NCBI RefSeq assembly: GCF_000380645.1
Contig: NZ_AQXZ01000013.1
Coordinates: forward strand, 230,964-294,963
Length of the DNA: 64,000 nt
Reading direction: 5' to 3'
Source of the DNA: Smaragdicoccus niigatensis DSM 44881 = NBRC 103563
GTDB lineage: Bacteria > Actinomycetota > Actinomycetes > Mycobacteriales > Mycobacteriaceae
The notes under the pieces were generated by a model. It saw nothing but the letters and a program-made list of their open reading frames with translations, was not told the origin of the DNA and ran no database searches. A program made the position numbers and the translations under genes. Shown here piece by piece: positions 8,591-16,830 of the stretch. Each line of letters opens with the position of its first letter. Within the stretch, counting starts at the first letter, position 1.

Positions 8591-8609
8591 TTCCTACATG
8601 TTGTAGGAA
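8591..8609. promoter_or_regulatory. Palindromic operator candidate for the oxygenase operon
   Basis: TTCCTACA-TGT-TGTAGGAA, perfect 8-bp arms with a 3-bp spacer, 17 bp upstream of the GTG start of the MpaB-family gene. The position and size fit a TetR-type operator; the regulator encoded at 6645..7259 is the natural candidate. Confidence 0.65.
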
Positions 8610-8644
8610 TCATGCATCGCGACGCCGCTCTTGGCAATGGGCAA

Positions 8645-9064
8645 TTACACGGACCATTCGATCGCGGGCGGACGGACCGCTGCGCAACGAGGCATTCCGT
8701 GCCCGTCCGTGAGATGGACACTGCCCGTGAGCTGCCCGGATTCGAGAGCCGCGGTCCACGTTTCGGCGGGGACGCCATCGAGCATGAGTTTCGCGCGGCG
8801 AAACATCGCATGACTCCCCGAGTCGTCGCGGCCCATCCAGTTCAGGTAGATGAACCGTGCACCAGGACGACCCTGGATGTGTGGACCGAGTACGTCAGAT
8901 CCCTTGACGGTGCAATCGAGAATCCAGACCGGCGCTTCGGCATCCGCGGCAACGACTCCGTCGACCTGCCCAGAGGGGCTCTTCCGCTGCATTCCGACGT
9001 GGATGTCGGAATAGGGGCCGCAGGCGCGACCGGGAAGGTTCGTCCCTTCGATCCGAATTCGCAT
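8645..9064 (-). CDS. DUF5990 family protein
   Basis: 139 aa, soluble. It opens with MRIRIEGTNLPGRACGPY and contains the family-typical GPHIQGRPGARFIYLNW and AMFRRAKLMLD stretches. Function unknown. It starts 9 bp after the stop of the monooxygenase gene on the same strand and so is the likely last gene of the patatin-SDR-monooxygenase operon. Confidence 0.8.
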   Translation of the reverse strand: MRIRIEGTNLPGRACGPYSDIHVGMQRKSPSGQVDGVVAADAEAPVWILDCTVKGSDVLGPHIQGRPGARFIYLNWMGRDDSGSHAMFRRAKLMLDGVPAETWTAALESGQLTGSVHLTDGHGMPRCAAVRPPAIEWSV

Positions 9065-9073
9065 GCCTGAAGT

Positions 9074-10546
9074 TTAGGAGTAGGCGTAGTCGTCGATCGG
9101 GAAGCGCCCGGCTTCCCACAGCCCCGATGCTGTCGGCGTCGGACGCAGCAGCGCTGCCTCGCCGTGTTGGTTGAAGTAATAGCTGTTCGCGCCGGAACAA
9201 TCTCCGCGGTAGAAGACTGACGAGTCGAGCTTTTCGGTCATCCGGTCGAGGAACTCGTCGTTCGGCAGCTGCTTGACCTCGAACGTCTTGACCCGCCGTT
9301 TGCGCATCGCCCCGAACAACCGGGCCATGTGCTTCATCTGCATCTCGATCGTCCAGAAGTAGGACAACCCGTTGTACGAATACGGACTGTTGAGGCTGAT
9401 GAAGTTCGGGAAGTACGGGATCGTCACACCCTCGTAGGCCTGGAAACGATTCTCCCGCCACCACTTTCCGAGGTTGCGACCCTGCCGTCCGACGATTTCG
9501 AACGCCGGGAAGTTCGCGTCCCACAGGTCGAATCCCGTGCACAGGATGAGGGTGTCGATCTGAGACTTGCGACCGTCGACCGTGACGATCCCGTCCGGCT
9601 CGATGTGGTCGATCGAGGTTGTTTCCAGCGTGACGTGCCGCTTGCTGAACGTCGGGTAGTACTCGTTCGAGAACGTCGGCCGCTTGCAACCGAACGAGTA
9701 CTGCGGCGTCAGCTTGCGACGCAGCTCTGGGTCCGGCACCTGATTGCGCAAGTGCGCTCGCGCCAGAAGTTCTGCACCCTTGTTCGTTGCCCGCGCCTGC
9801 TTGTAATGCAGGACGCCGACGACCATCAATGCTTCGAGATACGCCGAATTGGCGAGGCGGGCCGCCTTCTGTGCGAACGGCACATGCGCGAACGCGAACT
9901 GCACCGGCTTCGGGATCGGGCCATCGACCTTCGGCACGACCCAGATCGGCGTGCGCTGATAGACCGTCAGCTCCGAAACCAATTTGGCGACCTCGGGAAC
10001 CAACTGCACAGCGGTTGCCCCGGTGCCTATGAGCGCGGCTTTGCGACCCCGAAGTTCGTACGTGTCGTCCCACTTGGCGGAGTGAATCACCTTGCCGGCG
10101 AAGGTCTCGATACCCGGAATATCGGGCACCTTCGGCTGCGACAGGAAGCCGGTCGCGGTGAACAGATACCGCGCAACGAGGACCTCACCAGTCGCGAGGT
10201 GAACGTTCCACACCTGAGCCTTCTCGTCCCAGATCGCCTGCTCCACCGCCGTGTTGAAGCGCATGTGCCGTCGCAGGTCGTATTTCGCGGCGACGCGCTC
10301 GGCGTACTTCTTGAGCTCCGGGCCGGGTGCGTACATACGCGACCAGTACGGATTCGGCTCGAACGAATACGAGTACGTGACGGAGGCAATGTCGACGGCG
10401 AGACCGGGATACCGGTTGACGTGCCAGGTGCCACCCAGCCCGTCCTCGCGTTCGAGGATGAGGATGTTGTCGATCTTCATCCGCTTAAGCGCGATCGCAG
10501 CACCCATGCCACCAAATCCAGCGCCGACGATGATTGCCTCGTACAT
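9074..10546 (-). CDS. Baeyer-Villiger-type flavin monooxygenase
   Basis: 490 aa from ATG 10546 (7 bp after the SDR stop). N-terminal FAD site VGAGFGGMGAAIAL (about residues 7-20), then GTWHVNRYPG (the GxWxxxxYPG motif), the class fingerprint FAGKVIHSAKW (FxGxxxHxxxW, about 155-165), and a second Rossmann motif LIGTGATAVQ for NADPH. These are type I BVMO features: O2 and NADPH convert ketones to esters or lactones, and some members oxidise S or N. It follows an SDR that could supply the ketone and a patatin-like hydrolase that could cleave an ester, so the operon could oxidise an alcohol, insert oxygen and hydrolyse. Substrate unknown. Confidence 0.92.
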   Translation of the reverse strand: MYEAIIVGAGFGGMGAAIALKRMKIDNILILEREDGLGGTWHVNRYPGLAVDIASVTYSYSFEPNPYWSRMYAPGPELKKYAERVAAKYDLRRHMRFNTAVEQAIWDEKAQVWNVHLATGEVLVARYLFTATGFLSQPKVPDIPGIETFAGKVIHSAKWDDTYELRGRKAALIGTGATAVQLVPEVAKLVSELTVYQRTPIWVVPKVDGPIPKPVQFAFAHVPFAQKAARLANSAYLEALMVVGVLHYKQARATNKGAELLARAHLRNQVPDPELRRKLTPQYSFGCKRPTFSNEYYPTFSKRHVTLETTSIDHIEPDGIVTVDGRKSQIDTLILCTGFDLWDANFPAFEIVGRQGRNLGKWWRENRFQAYEGVTIPYFPNFISLNSPYSYNGLSYFWTIEMQMKHMARLFGAMRKRRVKTFEVKQLPNDEFLDRMTEKLDSSVFYRGDCSGANSYYFNQHGEAALLRPTPTASGLWEAGRFPIDDYAYS

Positions 10547-10553
10547 CACGGCC

Positions 10554-11429
10554 TCACTGACGTGTCTGCGAATTGACCGCCGCGTCGTAGGCACCGCGAA
10601 CGGCGTGGTCGATCGAGGTGAGCGCGCGACGGTCACCGAGGATTCGCCGACCGAGTTTCATGATCGGTTCGGGTGTCACGGCGTTGACCAGGTCCCAGCC
10701 CGCGAGGTAACCGGGCACCGGAATCTCCGCCGCGCGTGTGTCGACACTGGCGACGATCGCCTTCGCGACGTCTTCGGGGTCGACCGTCGGCATGCCGTGG
10801 CCGAGTGGCACACCCGACGAAAGCCGCGTCCGGACAGCACTCGGCAGGACCGCGCTGACGCTGACGCCGGCGGGCTCGAATTCCTGCCGCACCGAGGCGG
10901 TCAGCCCGACCGCGGCGAACTTGCTGGCGTTGTAGACGGCCATGCCCGGCACCGCGAGCTTGCCGGCCATCGACGCTACGTTGACGATGTGGCCGTGACC
11001 CCGCTCGACCATGTGCGGCAGGACGAGACGCATGCCGTTGATCAGGCCGAACACATTGACGTCCATGGTGGCGCGACTGAGGCCGTCTGGTTCGTCGAGG
11101 AATCCACCGAGCGGCATGATGCCGGCATTGTTGACCAGGACGTCGATACCCGGACCCGACCGCAGGATCTTCTGAACGAAGGCCGCGAACGAGTCCTTGT
11201 CGGTCACATCAAGCGGCAGACCCATCGACAGCGCACCGAGGTTGCGAGCGGCTTCCTTCGCCGCGTCGCCGTCGAGATCACCGATGACGACGCGCGCGCC
11301 CTGCTTGGCAAACGCCTGAGCGGTCGCGTAGCCGATGCCCCGAGCGCCGCCGGTGATGACGACGACTGCACCGCGAAGCCCAAACTTCGGGTAGTTCGTC
11401 GAAAGCTTGGGAATGCTGGGGAGATTCAC
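10554..11429 (-). CDS. Short-chain dehydrogenase/reductase
   Basis: 291 aa. NAD(P)-binding TGGARGIG (about residues 27-34), NNAGIM (about 109), catalytic Ser in VNVASMAG and YNASK (Tyr/Lys about 178-182). The C-terminal extension ending in the YDAAVNSQ region is common in actinobacterial lipid-associated SDRs. Its ATG overlaps the patatin stop by 4 nt (ATGA) and its own stop is 7 bp before the monooxygenase start, so the three proteins are translationally linked. Likely an alcohol/ketone oxidoreductase. Confidence 0.92.
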   Translation of the reverse strand: MNLPSIPKLSTNYPKFGLRGAVVVITGGARGIGYATAQAFAKQGARVVIGDLDGDAAKEAARNLGALSMGLPLDVTDKDSFAAFVQKILRSGPGIDVLVNNAGIMPLGGFLDEPDGLSRATMDVNVFGLINGMRLVLPHMVERGHGHIVNVASMAGKLAVPGMAVYNASKFAAVGLTASVRQEFEPAGVSVSAVLPSAVRTRLSSGVPLGHGMPTVDPEDVAKAIVASVDTRAAEIPVPGYLAGWDLVNAVTPEPIMKLGRRILGDRRALTSIDHAVRGAYDAAVNSQTRQ

Positions 11430-12343
11430 TGGAGGGCTTCCTTCCGGAGGGTGTTCGGGACGTTCGCCAACGCGGTTTCGAGGGCTGGAAGTCGACGCCG
11501 GGGGTCCATGTAGTTCATACCCATGGTCCGGAGTTCGGGGACGGTCGGATGTACTCGGATCACGCGCGTTCCGGAGGCCTCGAGCAGCTTGACCTCACGG
11601 TGCAGTACCGGCGACATCGCGGTGCGGATGAGGTTCTCGGCGCGGTGGCCGAACTCGCCGCCTTGGGACGCCATCGGCGCCACGATGACGACTTCATCGA
11701 GTCCGAGATGAGCGAGAAGGTCGGCCGATCCGGTCGACACCGCGCCGCCGTCGATGTAGCGGCGTCCAGCGATTTTCACCGGCGGATACCAGCCCGGAAT
11801 CGCCCACGAGGCGCGGACCGCATCGCGCATATCTACGGACGGTGCTCCCGGCGAGCCGAACGCGACCCGTTTGCCGGTGGCCAGGTCGGCCGCCACGATC
11901 CAGGTCGCCGGGTGATCGACCCAGCCGCCGCCCGGGACCAGGCCATCGACCAGCATGTCGACGAAATCGGGGTTGCTTCGCCCGGCCGGGGCAAGGCCCG
12001 CAAGGATTTCCAAGCGCGACCGGCGGCGGAGGCCACCGAGCGCAAGTCCGACTGAGGAAGGCAGCCCAAAGGGGATGGCCGGGATCGTGGACGGCGGTTT
12101 GGTGAAGAACGTGCGGATCGGTTCTCGCGCGGACGGGCGTCCGAACTGCGCGTCAACCATCTCCGAGACCGGTGCACCGGCGCCGATCATCGTCGCGGCT
12201 GTCGAACCCCCCGACGTCCCGATGATGACGTCCGCAGTGCGGACATCCCAATCGAGGAACTCCTCGACCGCCGAAAGTGCGCCGACCTGCCACGCCCCGC
12301 CGACGGTTCCACCGCAGCCGAGTACCAATCCACGCTTGGTCAT
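11426..12343 (-). CDS. Patatin-like phospholipase/acyl hydrolase
   Basis: 305 aa. Oxyanion Gly-rich loop GCGGTVGGAW (residues 9-18), nucleophile elbow GTSGGS with Ser44, and the second dyad residue in YIDGGAVST (about 195). No signal peptide, so probably cytoplasmic or peripheral at the membrane. First gene of the operon. A TTGACA element at 12392..12397 and a palindrome over the probable -10 precede it, placing it opposite the TetR gene at 12417. Confidence 0.9.
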   Translation of the reverse strand: MTKRGLVLGCGGTVGGAWQVGALSAVEEFLDWDVRTADVIIGTSGGSTAATMIGAGAPVSEMVDAQFGRPSAREPIRTFFTKPPSTIPAIPFGLPSSVGLALGGLRRRSRLEILAGLAPAGRSNPDFVDMLVDGLVPGGGWVDHPATWIVAADLATGKRVAFGSPGAPSVDMRDAVRASWAIPGWYPPVKIAGRRYIDGGAVSTGSADLLAHLGLDEVVIVAPMASQGGEFGHRAENLIRTAMSPVLHREVKLLEASGTRVIRVHPTVPELRTMGMNYMDPRRRLPALETALANVPNTLRKEALQ

Positions 12344-12362
12344 TCACAACTCCCTTGTTGGC

Positions 12363-12397
12363 ATACCGACGGTATTCCGATGCACAGAGCATGTCAA
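12363..12397 (-). promoter_or_regulatory. Promoter with overlapping operator palindrome
   Basis: Reading leftward: -35 TTGACA at 12397..12392, 17-nt spacer, -10-like TACCGT at 12374..12369. The palindrome ATACCG-A-CGGTAT (12363..12375) covers the -10 position. A repressor bound there would block the patatin-SDR-BVMO operon. The divergent TetR gene starts at 12417. Confidence 0.6.
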
Positions 12398-12416
12398 CGG
12401 TTCTAGAATTCGAGCC

Positions 12417-12995
12417 GTGGCCCGACTCAGCCGAACGGAAAGCCAGGCTCAGACCAGAAAACAACTTCTCGCGACCGCCCGTGAGTTGTTCTTCGCCGAT
12501 GGCTATGTTCAGACGTCGCTGGAGAAGGTCGCAGATGCCGCCGGCTATTCGAAGGGTGCGGTCTACTCGAACTTCCGGAACAAAATCGAGCTGTGCACGG
12601 CCGTCCTCGATGAAGTCCGCGCGGAGCGCATCGAAGAAGTCATGGCGATCATCGCGCTCGACAGCGCGGAATTGCAGATGAAGGCCTTCGACGAATGGGC
12701 CCGCCGCGTCGTCGGAGACCCGGGCTGGACGAGCCTCGAAGTCGAGTTCGTGAGCAATACCCGAAGGAACGAGGACGTTCGGGACGCGCTGGGCGACCGG
12801 CTCGACAGCATCGTCAATCTCATGGCCGCCGGCATTGACGCCAGCGGCGTCGACACTCGACTCCCCGGACATGAAACGGCTCTGACACTCTTGGCGCTCG
12901 GCACCGGACTCGGGCTCTTCCGCTCGATCAACCCGTCGATTCCAGTCGACGGGTTGATCGACACGATGAAGATCATCCTGCGCAAGCACCAGTAA
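12417..12995 (+). CDS. TetR family transcriptional regulator
   Basis: 192 aa from GTG 12417; a longer open frame runs back through the patatin gene but is its shadow. The HTH lies at about residues 14-58 with recognition segment AAGYSKGAVYSNFRNK, the common type with YSxGxxYxxFxxK. Divergent from the patatin-SDR-BVMO operon, whose promoter carries a matching palindrome, so it is the probable local repressor. It ends 4 bp before the convergent GMC gene. Confidence 0.92.
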   Translation: MARLSRTESQAQTRKQLLATARELFFADGYVQTSLEKVADAAGYSKGAVYSNFRNKIELCTAVLDEVRAERIEEVMAIIALDSAELQMKAFDEWARRVVGDPGWTSLEVEFVSNTRRNEDVRDALGDRLDSIVNLMAAGIDASGVDTRLPGHETALTLLALGTGLGLFRSINPSIPVDGLIDTMKIILRKHQ

Positions 12996-12999
12996 ATGC

Positions 13000-14661
13000 C
13001 TAAACCAGGCGCAGTTCTCCCGGTGCGCCCGCGGGAACCACGGGGTTCAGCGGTTTGACCGGCGCGATCCGCTGGTAGGCCTCACCGAGCGCCGGACGTG
13101 GGTCCGCCTCCCCCTTGTTCGGCCAGAACGCCAACGCCCGTTCCGCCTGCGCGGTGATCGTCAGCGACGGGTTCACACCCAGGTTCGCGGTGATCGCACT
13201 GCCGTCGACGACGTGCAGGCCGGGGTATCCATAGACGCGCTGGTAGGGATCGACGACGCCGGTCTCCGCCGAATCACCGATTGTGCACCCACCGATGTAG
13301 TGGGCGGTGGCCGGGATGTTGAAGACATCGGTCGCGATGTTCTGCGTGATGCCATCGCACTGGGCCGCATACTCCCGCGCCAGGTCGTGCGCGATCGGAA
13401 GCCAGTCCGGGTTCGGTTCACCGGTACCGGGCTTGGTCTTCAACTGTCCGTGCTTGAGGAACGACGTCAGCGAGTTGTCGAGCGACTGCATGACCAGCAG
13501 GATCACTGAAGACTCCGAGGCGCCCTTCGGGTTCTGGGTCCGCACGAATGTGATCGGATGCCGCGCAATCGTCATCAAGAGCCGAGTGAACCGGAACGAA
13601 CCACCGTCGACCAACGGGACCGTCTGCAGGAACAAGGAGTTCTGTCCCTTGCCGTAGGTACACACCTCGACGTGCGTCGTCGGCTCCGGATGGATCGACG
13701 AGGTGATCGCGACGCCCTGGGCGAAGTCCTTCCGGGTCTTGCTCGACACGGCGATGATCGCTTCGGAGTTGCTTCTCGTGAGCTCACCGAGTCGAGGCGA
13801 CAGATCAGGGAGCGTTCCGTCGTCCTTGAGCTTGTGCAGCAACTTCTGCGTACCCAGCGCGGCAGCCGAGAACACGACCTGCTGCGCCGTGAACGTCTTG
13901 CGGCGCTTACGCAACTTGCCGTTCGCGCGTTTGGTTTCCACGAAGTATCCGCCCTGTCCGTCCGGCTTGACCGAAGTCACCGTGGTCAGGGGGTGGACCT
14001 CGGCACCCTTGCTCTCCGCGAGGTACAGGTAGTTCGTCGTGGTGACGTTCTTCGCATTGTGCTTGCAGCCGGTGAAGCATTCCGAGCAGTGGATGCAACC
14101 CGAACGCGTCGGACCCGCGCCACCGAAGTAGGGGTCGGCGACCTCTTCACCCTCGAGGCCCTCGTTGAAGAACACCCCGACGTTGGTCTTGTGGAAGGTG
14201 TCCGCGACGCCGCGGTCTTTCGCCACCTGGAGGAGGATCTCGTCGACCGGCCCGACGCGTGGGTTGGTCTCGACGCCGAGCATTCTCTTCGCCTGGTCGT
14301 AGAACGGCGCGAGTTCGGACTGCCAGTCAGTGATGTGCGCCCACGCCTTATCCCGATAGAACTCGGGAAGGGGCTCGTACAGCGTGTTGCCGTAAATGAT
14401 CGAGCCGCCGCCCACCCCCGAACCGCTGAACACGACACACTTGCCCAGCACGCTGATCCGCTGAGGGCCGGTGAGGCCGAGTTTCGGCGCCCAGATCGAC
14501 TTCCGGATGTTCCAGTTCGTCTTCGGGAAGTTCTCCGCGGTCCAGCGCCGGCCGGACTCGATGACGCCGACCTTGTAGCCCTTCTCCGTCAGGCGCAGCG
14601 CCGTGACGCTGCCTCCGAAGCCGGATCCGATGACCAGGACGTCGTAGTCGTAATCGGTCAT
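13000..14661 (-). CDS. GMC-type oxidoreductase, ChoD/cholesterol-oxidase-like
   Basis: 553 aa. FAD site VIGSGFGGSVTALRL (about residues 10-24), GMC signature region GKCVVFSGSGVGGGS (~93-107), and C-terminal FAD/active-site region GGCTIGDSAETGVVDPYQRV and LHVVDGSAIT. It resembles the long cytoplasmic ChoD-like enzymes of mycobacteria rather than secreted cholesterol oxidases, as no signal peptide is present. A cysteine cluster, SGCIHCSECFTGCKHNAKN at about residue 187, has the spacing C-x2-C-x2-C-x3-C. Its ATG overlaps the monooxygenase stop (ATGA), making it the third gene of a TetR-BVMO-GMC operon. Likely oxidises a hydroxyl on a bulky lipid such as a sterol; not proven. Confidence 0.85.
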   Translation of the reverse strand: MTDYDYDVLVIGSGFGGSVTALRLTEKGYKVGVIESGRRWTAENFPKTNWNIRKSIWAPKLGLTGPQRISVLGKCVVFSGSGVGGGSIIYGNTLYEPLPEFYRDKAWAHITDWQSELAPFYDQAKRMLGVETNPRVGPVDEILLQVAKDRGVADTFHKTNVGVFFNEGLEGEEVADPYFGGAGPTRSGCIHCSECFTGCKHNAKNVTTTNYLYLAESKGAEVHPLTTVTSVKPDGQGGYFVETKRANGKLRKRRKTFTAQQVVFSAAALGTQKLLHKLKDDGTLPDLSPRLGELTRSNSEAIIAVSSKTRKDFAQGVAITSSIHPEPTTHVEVCTYGKGQNSLFLQTVPLVDGGSFRFTRLLMTIARHPITFVRTQNPKGASESSVILLVMQSLDNSLTSFLKHGQLKTKPGTGEPNPDWLPIAHDLAREYAAQCDGITQNIATDVFNIPATAHYIGGCTIGDSAETGVVDPYQRVYGYPGLHVVDGSAITANLGVNPSLTITAQAERALAFWPNKGEADPRPALGEAYQRIAPVKPLNPVVPAGAPGELRLV

Positions 14662-16109
14662 GAGTTGACCACCTCATAATCTGCCGGGTTGAACTTGGCT
14701 TGGGCCTTGTACTCGTAGCCGAGCAGCGGCCAGTTGTTAGTGATCCGGCCATCGGACTGCCGGTACCAGGACGTGCATTGACTCCAGACGCTGCCGCCGA
14801 GCAGTCCCTGGATCTTCTCGTCGAACTTGCGTTCCACGTCGGCGCGAACCGCGAGCGGTCCGCCGCGCTCGGCCATGTTCTGGACGAGTTTCCCGAGGTA
14901 ATGGGCTTGCGCCTCGAGGAAGTAGATGATCGACCCACCGCCGGTGTTGGTGTTCGGGCCGTACATGATGACGAGGTTCGGGAAGTCCGGAACCGTCATG
15001 CCGTAGTAGGCGTGCGCGCCCGACTGCCAGGCATCCTCGAGCTTGTGTCCCCCGACGCCCGTGATCGTCATCGGCGCCAGGAACTCGGTCGCCTTGAATC
15101 CGGTGCCCCAGATGAGAACATCGAACTCGTGCTCGACGCCATCGGCCGTCCGGATGCCCTTCTCGGTGATCTCGGAAATGCGGTCGGTGACGAGGTCGAC
15201 GTTCGGCTGCGCGAGCGCCGGCAGATAGTCACTGCTGAACAGAATCCGCTTGCAGCCGATCGGATAGTCGGGCCACACCTTGTCAAAGAGTCCCGGCTTC
15301 GCCTTCGTCTGCGACTTCATGTGGCGCTTCGACCACGCCTTGACCACGGCGGCCAGCGGCTTCGAATAGACCCACGCGATGCTCAGCGCCTCGACGACGC
15401 CGTACCACGTTCCCCGCTCGACGAGCTGAGTCGCGGGCAGCAGCGTGAAGACGCGATGGTGCAGGTTCGAGAACTCGGTGTCCGGCCGCGGGATGACATA
15501 GGGCGCCGATCGCTGGAACACGGTCAGGTGGGCCGCTTCCTTCTGCACCTCCGGAATGAACTGGATCGCACTGGCGCCGGTTCCGATGACACCGACGCGC
15601 TTGCCCGTGAGGTCGACGTCGTGCTTCCACAGCGCCGAATGCATCTCGACACCCTGGAACTTCTCCCGGCCCGGGATAGGGGCGAACGCCGGCCGCGACA
15701 GCTGACCGACCGCGCTCACCAGGACGTCGGCCCGAACGACCTCGCCTGTACTGAGCGTGATCTCCCACTTGCGGTCCGCATCGACGTAGGCCGCACCGTC
15801 GACTTCGGTGTTGAACCGGATGTGGCTGCGCACGTCGTACTTGTCCGCGACATCGCGCATGTACTGCAGGATCGCGGGCTGCTGCGAAAAGCGACGAGGC
15901 CAGCGCGGATTCGGCTCAAAGGAGAACGAGTAGAACGGCGAAGGTACGTCACAGGCAGCACCTGGATACGTGTTCTCGCGCCACACGCCACCGACATCGT
16001 TGCCCTTTTCGAACACGACAATGTCGTCATAGCCGAGCTTCTTGAGCTCGATCACGGCAGCCAGTCCGCCGAATCCAGCGCCGATGACGGCGACGGACGG
16101 AGTAGTCAT
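14658..16109 (-). CDS. Baeyer-Villiger-type flavin monooxygenase
   Basis: 483 aa. FAD motif VIGAGFGGLAAVIEL, GVWRENTYPGAACD (GxWxxxxYPG), class fingerprint FQGVEMHSALW (FxGxxxHxxxW), NADPH motif VIGTGASAIQ. Same family as 9074..10546 but clearly divergent. It is translationally linked on both sides, its ATG overlapping the TetR stop and its stop overlapping the GMC start (ATGA each). The pairing with a GMC alcohol oxidase suggests hydroxyl to ketone to ester or lactone on the same substrate. Confidence 0.92.
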   Translation of the reverse strand: MTTPSVAVIGAGFGGLAAVIELKKLGYDDIVVFEKGNDVGGVWRENTYPGAACDVPSPFYSFSFEPNPRWPRRFSQQPAILQYMRDVADKYDVRSHIRFNTEVDGAAYVDADRKWEITLSTGEVVRADVLVSAVGQLSRPAFAPIPGREKFQGVEMHSALWKHDVDLTGKRVGVIGTGASAIQFIPEVQKEAAHLTVFQRSAPYVIPRPDTEFSNLHHRVFTLLPATQLVERGTWYGVVEALSIAWVYSKPLAAVVKAWSKRHMKSQTKAKPGLFDKVWPDYPIGCKRILFSSDYLPALAQPNVDLVTDRISEITEKGIRTADGVEHEFDVLIWGTGFKATEFLAPMTITGVGGHKLEDAWQSGAHAYYGMTVPDFPNLVIMYGPNTNTGGGSIIYFLEAQAHYLGKLVQNMAERGGPLAVRADVERKFDEKIQGLLGGSVWSQCTSWYRQSDGRITNNWPLLGYEYKAQAKFNPADYEVVNS

Positions 16110-16750
16110 GATTTCCCCTCGTTCTTGTTACGCAATGCTTGTACCGCCTCGACGCAGAGCGTCGCGGAGTAGTCGATGAGCTCGGCCGGTTCGACGTCGA
16201 GGTGCCCGGCAATCCATTGCCGGAATGACTCGACGATTCCGCCGACGAGCGTGACAGAAAGTAGTTTCAGCTCCCGCTGGTATGGACGACCGTCAAACCC
16301 ACCGAATGTCCGAAGCTGGAGTTCGACGAGTTCCGAGAACTCGAGAACGGCGGAGTCTCGTCGACCCTGCAAGGTCGGGCTTCCGTTGACTTCGAAGTAG
16401 AGCCGCGACAGCCCGGAGTTGTTCGCCAGGACGTCGAACAGGGCCTCTCCACCGGCCCGGCATTTCCAGTAGAGGCCGTCGGGAGCGGCCGCCATCGTGG
16501 TGAGCACGGTCGCTCGGAACTCGTCGATGAACCGGTCATAGAGAGCAGCACGCAGTTCGTCGAGGTTCCGGAAGTTCTCGTAGAAGTACCGCTCGGTGAG
16601 ACCTGCGCTCACACAGACGAGCGTCACCGTCATGCCGGCGAGGCCGGCCTTCTCCACCGCCGCGAAGCCCGCGTCGATGAGTTTCGCGCGGCGCTCAGCG
16701 CGACGTTCGTCGGCACTGACGCCGCCGTACTTACGCTTCGTTGCCACCAT
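16106..16750 (-). CDS. TetR family transcriptional regulator
   Basis: 214 aa. HTH at about residues 20-62 with recognition region SAGLTERYFYENFRN (the ERYFYxxF form). First gene of the operon with the monooxygenase and GMC oxidase, overlapping the former by ATGA. Two 20-bp inverted repeats lie between its start and the divergent GXWXG gene, so autoregulation together with control of that gene is likely. Confidence 0.92.
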   Translation of the reverse strand: MVATKRKYGGVSADERRAERRAKLIDAGFAAVEKAGLAGMTVTLVCVSAGLTERYFYENFRNLDELRAALYDRFIDEFRATVLTTMAAAPDGLYWKCRAGGEALFDVLANNSGLSRLYFEVNGSPTLQGRRDSAVLEFSELVELQLRTFGGFDGRPYQRELKLLSVTLVGGIVESFRQWIAGHLDVEPAELIDYSATLCVEAVQALRNKNEGKS

Positions 16751-16760
16751 GCGATCGATA

Positions 16761-16812
16761 TTGACAGGGTTCGTTGTCAGAATCTAGTCTTTTTGACAAG
16801 AAGTTCTGTCAA
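16761..16812. promoter_or_regulatory. Two tandem TetR-type operator candidates
   Basis: Site 1 (16761..16780) is TTGACA-N8-TGTCAG; site 2 (16793..16812) is TTGACA-N8-TGTCAA. Their starts are exactly 32 bp apart, about three helical turns, so two dimers would sit on the same face. They lie in the divergent promoter region of the TetR-BVMO-GMC operon and the GXWXG gene. The TTGACA hexamers could also act as -35 elements. Confidence 0.7.
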
Positions 16813-16830
16813 TTTCTCAAAGAGGCGACC

